Of a DNA stretch of 6,674 nt, positions 1 to 4,921 are shown in pieces (the stretch's first letter is position 1; each line of letters starts with the position of its first letter). The notes below the pieces were generated by a model, which had not been told where the DNA came from, made no database searches, and worked only from the letters and a program-made list of their open reading frames with translations. Made by a program: the position numbers and the translations under genes. Origin of the DNA: JANXXV01 sp038230275 (GTDB lineage: Bacteria; Acidobacteriota; Terriglobia; Bryobacterales; Bryobacteraceae); assembly GCA_038230275.1 (NCBI GenBank), contig JBBRNO010000231.1, forward strand, positions 1 through 6,674, read 5' to 3'.

Positions 1-31
1 AAGACATAGTCTGTTTATCACTACATCCATA

Positions 32-3000
32 ATGATGCCGACTCCTACACTAACATGGGCAATGCTGGTTTTTATGCTGTCCCTTTCGGTTGCTTTCGGC
101 CAAGTGGGACGAGCGGAGTTGTTCGGCACGGTTCGGGATTCGTCGGGCTTGCCGGTGGCCGGGGCGGCCGTAGAGGCGCAAGATCTGGGAACTCGACTGG
201 CCGTGAAAGCCGTCTGCAGTGCGGACGGCGGGTATCACTTTTCCGCGTTGCCGTCCGGGCAGTTTGTTGTCGTGGTATCCAAGCCTGGCTTTTCCACGCT
301 ACGCAGGGCGGGCGTGGACGTGCGCGTGGCAGACCGGATCGCGCTCGACTTACAACTGCAGGTGGGTGAGAGGACGCAGACAATCGAAGTGACTGCCGCG
401 CCGCCCTTGCTACAAACTACATCTGGGACGGAGAGCTTCCTGGTAGACCAACAGAAGCTGAACGCCCTTCCGTTGGACGGCAGAAACTTCGTTCCCCTGG
501 TTGCTCTATCGCCCGGTGTGGCGTTGCCGCCCGGTTCCACTTCGTCCCCCTCGCTGTTGCCGCGCATTAACGGCAGCCGACCACGGACCAGCGAATATAT
601 CTACGATGGCATCAGCGTTCTACAGCCGGAGCCCGGACAAGTGGCCTATTTCCCGGTGATCGACGCCATCCAGGAGTTTCGCGTCCAGATCAACAGCTAT
701 TCGGCCGAATATGGGCGGTCCAATGGGGGTGTGATTCAAGTTGCCACGAAGTCAGGAACGAATGATCTTCACGGAACGTTGTTCGAGTACTTGCGAAATG
801 AGGCGCTGAATGCCCGCAACTACTTTGCGCCTGCCGCAGCAAAACCGCCTTTCAAGCGGAATCAATACGGACTGGTAGTTGGTGGGCCGATTCAAAAGAA
901 CAAGACGTTTTTCTTCGCGGATTGGCAAGGTACGCGACTTAGAATTGGCAACACCCGCATCAGTTCGGTGCCCACCAGCGCACAACGCTCGGGCGTATTT
1001 GCCGCTCCAATCTACGACCCCGCCAGCACGCGCCGGAGCGACCCCTTCCCGAACAACACGATTCCCGTGAGCCGGTTCGATTCCACCGCGGCTGCGCTTT
1101 TGAATCGCTATCCGCTGCCGAATGTCTTCACCAACGGGCGCGAGGCCTCTACCAACAACTATCGCCGCGTTGGAATCGATACGACGGACCAGGACCTCTT
1201 CGATACGCGGCTCGATCGCTACTTTGGCGAACGTCACCGCGTGTTTGGCCGCTACACTTATCTGCGCGACAGTTCGGCTCCGGGAACACCGTTGCCCGAT
1301 GGCAGCGGGAGCCTGACCGCCGGGGTGATCGGCGATACGTTGACCCGGGCCGACTCCATTGCGACCGATTACGCTTATACGATATCGCCGGATTCGGTCA
1401 ATCAACTCCGATTCGGATTTGCGCGGAGAGGGCTGAATCGCACCGGCATCGGCGTAAATCAGACGTCTCCTATTTACCAGATCGCGGGATTTCAACAGGT
1501 GGGGCCCACGGAGAGTGCCAACTCTCAATTCACCACGTCGGTTACCCAGTTCATCGATACTTTCACCACCATCAAGGGCAGACACAGTTTGAAATTCGGA
1601 ACGGATATCCGGCTGGAGCAGTTGGACGTTTTGCAGCCGCCGGACCCCTTCGGCCTTTACACGTTCAGCACTGTTTTTACAGCAGGGCTAAGCGCAACAG
1701 GAGCCGTTGTAGCGGGCACGGGAAACAGCTTGGCATCCTTCCTGTTGGGCCAAGTGAATACCTTCAATATCGATATCCAACAGCAAGTGTTGAAACCACG
1801 GGCCACCATCGCCGAATTCTTCGCGCAGGATGATTGGCGAGCTACCGGACGGCTGAGCGTGAGCGCGGGGCTGCGCTATACCTTAAACCTTCCTTCCACC
1901 GAGGCGAACAATCGCGGAGCCGTGTTCAACCTGAATTCGCAGCAACTCGATTTCCTCGGCGCGAACGGAGTGGACAGCGCTGCCAGAAAGCTCGACTGGA
2001 ACAATTTTGGCCCTCGCCTGAGCTTGGCTTATAAGCTGACGGATTCATTCGTGATTCGTTCCGGCTACGGGCTGGTTTGGATTGAACAGGCGGGCATTAC
2101 CACACCGTTCACGGTTCCCTTCTTTCCGTTCATTCAGAGTGTCGGTCAGCGGGCGCAGGACAATATCAACCCAGCCTTCGTTCTTTCGCGGGGCCCTTCC
2201 GTGCAAGTCACCGCACCCAATCCAAACTCGGGCTTGGGACAGGGGGTCTTTGGTGTGGATCGCCAGACGGGCTCGGGTTACGCGCAACAGTGGAACTTTA
2301 CGCTGCAGAAGACTTTCGGTACGCAGTGGAGCGCGGAGATGGGATACCTGGGTTCGAAACTGACGCATCTGGGCGTTCCGGATACAAATCTCAATCAGCT
2401 TCCCGCTTCCGCCCTGGCACTCGGCGCTCAGCTAACGCAGCAGGTGGCGAATCCATTCTTCGGGCAAGTTCCAGCTTCGTCCTCGCTCGGCGGCCCCACC
2501 ATCACGCGGCAGCAGCTACTGCGCGCTTATCCGCGCTTCACCACGGTGACTCTGTTTCGCAATAATATCGGAAACTCCACCTATCATGCCTTTCAAGCGC
2601 ATCTGGAGCGGCGCTTCTCCAAGGGCTTGACGGTTACCGCGGCGTACACGTTTTCGAAGTTGATAGATGACGCTTCTTCGGTATTCGATGCGTCTATTTT
2701 GACCGGTCCGGTGGCAAACTTCCCGGTAGCGGACAGCTACAACCGGCGTCTGGAAAAAGACCTGTCCAACGGCGACATCCCCCACGTCTTCTCTTCGGGA
2801 TTCGTATACCAGCTTCCGTTCAAACTACATGGTTGGGCAAATGTGACTGCCGGGGGTTGGCAGGTAGCGGGTATCATCAAGATTCAATCGGGCATGCCCG
2901 TCACAGTGACACAAATTACGAATTTCAACAGCTTCGCCGGTTACGGCACACAACGGCCGAATCGCGTCGGTGATCCGAATCTGCCCAATGGCCAGCGCAG

Positions 3001-3295
3001 CGTTTCCCAATGGTTCAATACGGCAGCGCTCGTACAGGCAGCCCAATTCACCATTGGCACCAGTTCGCGAAACCCAGTCCGCGGCCCGGGCTATCAGGAT
3101 GCGGATCTGATGGTAGGCAAGACGTTCCGGCTGGCCGAGCGAACCAGGCTGGAATTTCGCGCGGAGGTATTCAACGTCTCCAATACTCCGCCGTTTGGAC
3201 AGCCGAATGGCGTGGCCGGGAACGCCGCGTTTGGCAGCATTACCAGTGCGTTCGACCCGCGCGTCTTTGAGCTGGTTTTGAAGTTGAACTTCTGA
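32..3295 (+). CDS. TonB-dependent receptor, Oar-like, with N-terminal carboxypeptidase-regulatory-like domain
   Basis: This is a 1087-residue outer-membrane beta-barrel protein of the large Oar-like group that is greatly expanded in Acidobacteriota. Seen: a hydrophobic N-terminus (residues 11-23, possible cleavage after AFG) consistent with a signal peptide; a CarboxypepD_reg-like beta-sandwich at about 27-112 (GTVRDSSGLPVAGAAV, then GGYHFSALPSGQF); and a plug region at about 115-245 with LPLDGRNF, INGSRPRTSEYIYDGIS and EYGRSNGGVIQVATKSGTN. The rest is a long barrel with many aromatic strands, ending in LVLKLNF; a C-terminal Phe is typical of barrels inserted by BAM. Known of the family: energy-dependent uptake or binding at the outer membrane; substrates are mostly unknown. 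The coupled modA gene suggests an oxyanion or metal complex, which is inference. The start is uncertain: ATG occurs at 32, 35 and 62, there is no clear ribosome-binding site, and the frame is open upstream to the window edge, so the true start may lie outside. Confidence 0.92.
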   Translation: MMPTPTLTWAMLVFMLSLSVAFGQVGRAELFGTVRDSSGLPVAGAAVEAQDLGTRLAVKAVCSADGGYHFSALPSGQFVVVVSKPGFSTLRRAGVDVRVADRIALDLQLQVGERTQTIEVTAAPPLLQTTSGTESFLVDQQKLNALPLDGRNFVPLVALSPGVALPPGSTSSPSLLPRINGSRPRTSEYIYDGISVLQPEPGQVAYFPVIDAIQEFRVQINSYSAEYGRSNGGVIQVATKSGTNDLHGTLFEYLRNEALNARNYFAPAAAKPPFKRNQYGLVVGGPIQKNKTFFFADWQGTRLRIGNTRISSVPTSAQRSGVFAAPIYDPASTRRSDPFPNNTIPVSRFDSTAAALLNRYPLPNVFTNGREASTNNYRRVGIDTTDQDLFDTRLDRYFGERHRVFGRYTYLRDSSAPGTPLPDGSGSLTAGVIGDTLTRADSIATDYAYTISPDSVNQLRFGFARRGLNRTGIGVNQTSPIYQIAGFQQVGPTESANSQFTTSVTQFIDTFTTIKGRHSLKFGTDIRLEQLDVLQPPDPFGLYTFSTVFTAGLSATGAVVAGTGNSLASFLLGQVNTFNIDIQQQVLKPRATIAEFFAQDDWRATGRLSVSAGLRYTLNLPSTEANNRGAVFNLNSQQLDFLGANGVDSAARKLDWNNFGPRLSLAYKLTDSFVIRSGYGLVWIEQAGITTPFTVPFFPFIQSVGQRAQDNINPAFVLSRGPSVQVTAPNPNSGLGQGVFGVDRQTGSGYAQQWNFTLQKTFGTQWSAEMGYLGSKLTHLGVPDTNLNQLPASALALGAQLTQQVANPFFGQVPASSSLGGPTITRQQLLRAYPRFTTVTLFRNNIGNSTYHAFQAHLERRFSKGLTVTAAYTFSKLIDDASSVFDASILTGPVANFPVADSYNRRLEKDLSNGDIPHVFSSGFVYQLPFKLHGWANVTAGGWQVAGIIKIQSGMPVTVTQITNFNSFAGYGTQRPNRVGDPNLPNGQRSVSQWFNTAALVQAAQFTIGTSSRNPVRGPGYQDADLMVGKTFRLAERTRLEFRAEVFNVSNTPPFGQPNGVAGNAAFGSITSAFDPRVFELVLKLNF

Positions 3296-4053
3296 TGAAG
3301 CGGCTGTGCCTGGTTGGTGTTCTGGTTGGTGTTCTGCTTGCCGCCGCCTGCCGCCGAAGCGAACCGCCGGAGGTATCGGTTGCCGCGGCGGCGAATCTTA
3401 CAGAGGTCTTCCAGCAACTGGCGCCCGCTTTTGAAAAGCAGACCGGCATTCGTCCAGTATTCAGCTTCGCCTCCACCGCTCAGTTGGCGCGACAGATTGA
3501 AAATGGGGCTCCCTTCGATGTGGTTGCGGTCGCCGACGCAGAGCACTTGCAGGAATTGGATCGAAAAGGATTGCTGCTCGCGGGAAGCCGCACCCCTTAC
3601 GCCACTGGCGTTCTGGCTTTATGGATTCCGCCTGGAAAACCGGCCGTTACCGCCGTTCACGATTTGATCTCGCCTGACATCCGTGTGATTGCCATCGCGA
3701 AGCCGGAACTTGCGCCATACGGTCAAGCGGCAGTGGAAACGCTGCATCACGCGGGAATTTGGGACCAAGTGGAAGGCAAGATCGTCTACGCCGAAAACAT
3801 ACGCATGGCAAAGCAATATGGAGCCACCGGGAACGCGGACGCGGTGTTCACGGCATATTCCTTGGTGATGAAAGAGGGCGGGACCGTCATGCCAGTCGAT
3901 GAGCGCCTGCACCAGGAAATTGTGCAGGAGTTGGGCATCACCGCAAAGGCGCAGCATCCCGGTGCCGCGCAAAAGTTCGTGGCATTCCTTCTCGGCAGCG
4001 AAGGCCGTGCTACCTTGAGTGCTTTCGGCTATAAACTTCCAGCGCACCGCTAA
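3295..4053 (+). CDS. modA: ModA-type molybdate/tungstate ABC transporter substrate-binding lipoprotein
   Basis: This is a 252-residue periplasmic solute-binding protein, a usual length for ModA. It would bind molybdate or tungstate and deliver it to a ModB permease. Seen: a lipoprotein signal, with K2-R3, a hydrophobic core, then LLAAAC giving lipid-modified Cys19; the first ligand loop VSVAAAANLTEVF (28-40); the second loop FASTAQLARQIENGAPFDVVAVAD (58-81); PYGQAA (141-146); and AENIRMAKQY..TGNADAVFTAYS (166-189). Compared with E. coli ModA from memory, ligand residues Ser12 and Ser39 correspond to Asn34 and Thr61, and the Tyr170 position to Thr186, with a Tyr two residues later. This fits a divergent ModA subgroup, so substrate specificity is open. 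The ATG shares its A with the receptor's TGA, so translational coupling is likely and the start is well supported. No modB or modC follows in the window; the permease and ATPase must be elsewhere, or this is an orphan. Confidence 0.9.
   Translation: MKRLCLVGVLVGVLLAAACRRSEPPEVSVAAAANLTEVFQQLAPAFEKQTGIRPVFSFASTAQLARQIENGAPFDVVAVADAEHLQELDRKGLLLAGSRTPYATGVLALWIPPGKPAVTAVHDLISPDIRVIAIAKPELAPYGQAAVETLHHAGIWDQVEGKIVYAENIRMAKQYGATGNADAVFTAYSLVMKEGGTVMPVDERLHQEIVQELGITAKAQHPGAAQKFVAFLLGSEGRATLSAFGYKLPAHR
3310..3333 (+). repeat. 12-bp perfect tandem duplication in the modA signal peptide
   Basis: The 12-mer ctggttggtgtt occurs twice back to back, encoding LVGV-LVGV inside the hydrophobic core of the lipoprotein signal (residues 6-13). 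It is in frame, so copy-number change would lengthen or shorten the core by four residues without breaking the gene. This is probably a replication-slippage duplication. Confidence 0.9.
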
Positions 4054-4064
4054 CCATCTATAAT
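4036..4064 (+). promoter_or_regulatory. Possible sigma-70-type promoter for the coiled-coil gene
   Basis: A perfect TATAAT lies at 4059-4064, six bases after the modA stop codon. A -35 box is poor: cttcca at 4036-4041 with a 17-bp spacer matches three of six consensus bases. The predicted transcript start near 4071 would leave a leader of about 29 nt before the ATG at 4100. This agrees with that ATG and argues against the in-frame TTG at 4070. The -10 match is seen; promoter activity is inferred. Confidence 0.4.
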
Positions 4065-4099
4065 GTCCCTTGCTCTCCAGTTTTCCAACCCCAGTCCAA

Positions 4100-4495
4100 A
4101 TGTCCACCACCCTCGATCAATATCGCGACGCGAAGAATAGCTACTTGAAGTTGCGGAATCAGGCCAAGAAGGAACTGATCGCGCGGTTCCATGAACTTGC
4201 CACGGAACTGCTTCAACTCCAGCGTGAGCTGCTGGAAGATTTCGGCGAGAAGATCGCACTCCCTTCGAAATCCAGTAAAGTCCGACCCGGCAAAGCCAAG
4301 CCGGCGTCGTTGAAAACCGAGGCACCACCACCACCGCCGTCCGTTCCATCGCCCAAAATCGCCGCGCTCGAAAAGCAGATCGAAAAGCACAAGAAGAAGC
4401 TGGCCGAAACCCAAGCAGCCGGAAAGCCCGTGAAGGTGATGGAAGATCGTATCTATGAACTGGAAGACGATCTTCGATTGCTTAAAGAAAACTAA
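4100..4495 (+). CDS. Small Lys/Glu-rich coiled-coil protein of unknown function
   Basis: The product is 131 residues from the ATG at 4100. An in-frame TTG at 4070 would add ten residues (MLSSFPTPVQ) that look like untranslated sequence, and it lies next to the predicted transcript start, so the ATG is preferred. I do not recognise a named family. Seen: a long amphipathic helix with coiled-coil character at about 3-52 (KKELIARFHELATELLQLQ, then RELLEDFGEK); a flexible basic, Pro-rich linker at about 53-86 with five prolines at 76-80; and a second charged helix at about 87-130 (ALEKQIEKHKKKLAE, EDRIYELEDDLRLLKE). There is no signal peptide or membrane segment, so it is probably cytoplasmic. Two helices around a basic hinge could allow oligomerisation or nucleic-acid association, but that is a guess. 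It follows modA by 46 bp on the same strand and may be read through from it or use its own promoter. Codon-like structure and charge patterning support a real gene. Confidence 0.75.
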   Translation: MSTTLDQYRDAKNSYLKLRNQAKKELIARFHELATELLQLQRELLEDFGEKIALPSKSSKVRPGKAKPASLKTEAPPPPPSVPSPKIAALEKQIEKHKKKLAETQAAGKPVKVMEDRIYELEDDLRLLKEN

Positions 4496-4610
4496 CGCCT
4501 AACCGCGCGTGCTGGCCGCCGGTATCTTGCGCAGCATCCGCACGGCTCTCGCTGCCAATGCTGAAACAATCCACCCATTCGGCAGCCAGCGCTAATTGCA
4601 GGCACTCCTA

Positions 4611-4750
4611 CTGAATTTTTCGCGGACCGAGCGTGATTTTGTCAGACCCGTACTTTTTCGTAGTGGACGCGAAAAGGTGGTACGGAAATGCGTGGAGAGA
4701 GAGAGCGCCTAGAGCTTAGTTGCAGAAATAGGCGTTCTGAATTTTCGCGG
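4611..4750. repeat. Direct repeat pair ctgaatttt(t)cgcgg
   Basis: ctgaatttttcgcgg at 4611-4625 recurs as ctgaattttcgcgg at 4737-4750, differing by one T. The two copies bracket the imperfect hairpin at 4648-4685 and lie just left of the perfect palindrome. They could be repeat units or footprints of a small non-autonomous element. Only the repeat itself is seen. Confidence 0.6.
4648..4685. repeat. Imperfect hairpin between the direct repeats
   Basis: ccgtac (4648-4653) pairs with gtacgg (4680-4685), and ttttcg (4655-4660) with cgaaaa (4670-4675). The loop is about nine bases, with unpaired bases on both sides of the stem (one on the left, four on the right). It shares gtggtacgg (4677-4685) with the right flank of the main palindrome (4822-4830), which links the two structures. 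It is not a classical terminator, because no T run follows it. Confidence 0.5.
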
Positions 4751-4763
4751 CTCGCACTGCGTT

Positions 4764-4827
4764 TACCACTCCCTTACGGTCGCGGCTCAGAAGAATCAAT
4801 CCGAGCCGCGACCGTAAGGGAGTGGTA
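4764..4827. repeat. 25-bp perfect inverted repeat with 14-nt loop (REP-like palindrome)
   Basis: The left arm (4764-4788, containing CCCTTACGGTCGCGGCTC) is the exact reverse complement of the right arm (4803-4827, containing GAGCCGCGACCGTAAGGG). The 14-nt loop is at 4789-4802. Pairing stops at 4763/4828 and at 4789/4802. A 9-nt partial copy, tcgcggctc, sits at 4745-4753 and could also pair with the right arm. The element lies between the ends of convergent genes, where it would form a very stable hairpin in read-through RNA from either side and could act as a transcription or exonuclease barrier. No T tract flanks it, so it is not a canonical intrinsic terminator. From memory, similar GC-rich palindromes recur in Acidobacteriota genomes, which would make this a REP/REPIN-type element; this is not verified here. 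Confidence 0.93.
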
Positions 4828-4921
4828 CGGCAAGCAGGTACTAGAGCGCCGGATTGAAGAAAGTGCCGCCGATTCATTCAGCCTCCTGCAATCCCTGGAT
4901 TATGACAGGTTGTGAAAAACG
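4828..4921. other. Spacer between palindrome and M1-like gene end
   Basis: This holds 94 bp with no gene. Read on the minus strand it is the immediate 3' flank of the M1-like gene. A short GTTTTT tract follows its stop, but no hairpin precedes it. The only local pairing is a 5-bp stem with a two-base loop in aatccagggatt, too small for a terminator. Confidence 0.5.

Larger units (their letters stand above)
4496..4763. other. Gene-free stretch, left part of the convergent intergenic gap
   Basis: I see no supportable gene, tRNA or canonical terminator here. After the coiled-coil gene there is no hairpin followed by a U tract; a 6-bp pairing (4532-4537 with 4558-4563) is too weak. From about 4611 onward the sequence becomes AT-richer and repetitive, with a direct repeat, an imperfect hairpin, a short GA run (4695-4705) and a 6-bp inverted pair (4706-4711 with 4729-4734). 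This makes it look like part of a repeat cluster with the large palindrome to its right. Confidence 0.6.

Noticed and set aside
752..1585. 277-codon open frame antisense to the receptor
   Set aside because: It lies wholly inside a convincing barrel-coding gene, has low-complexity Arg-rich composition and no recognisable motif; it is a GC-driven shadow of the sense frame.
3619..4110. 163-codon open frame antisense to modA
   Set aside because: It overlaps a clear ModA and carries no recognisable features; shadow frame.
4063..4140. 25-codon frame overlapping the start of the coiled-coil gene, as a possible leader peptide
   Set aside because: Its ATG overlaps the putative -10 box, so a transcript from that promoter would not contain it; no ribosome-binding site or regulatory codon pattern is seen.
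4442..4475. 9-bp perfect inverted repeat (gaagatcgt / acgatcttc) near the end of the coiled-coil gene, as a terminator
   Set aside because: It is inside the coding sequence with a 16-nt loop and no following T tract; it is explained by repeated Glu-Asp/Asp-Leu codons.
4496..4610. Possible remnant of a minus-strand gene end (a short open stretch ending in a stop near 4501)
   Set aside because: The open stretch is only about 30 codons, bounded by a stop, with no match to a family I recognise.
4688..4915. 75-codon open frame on the + strand in the convergent gap
   Set aside because: It runs straight through both arms of the 25-bp palindrome, so much of its peptide (PLPYGRGSE, then AATVREWYG) is just the translated repeat. 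It has no ribosome-binding site or recognisable domain.
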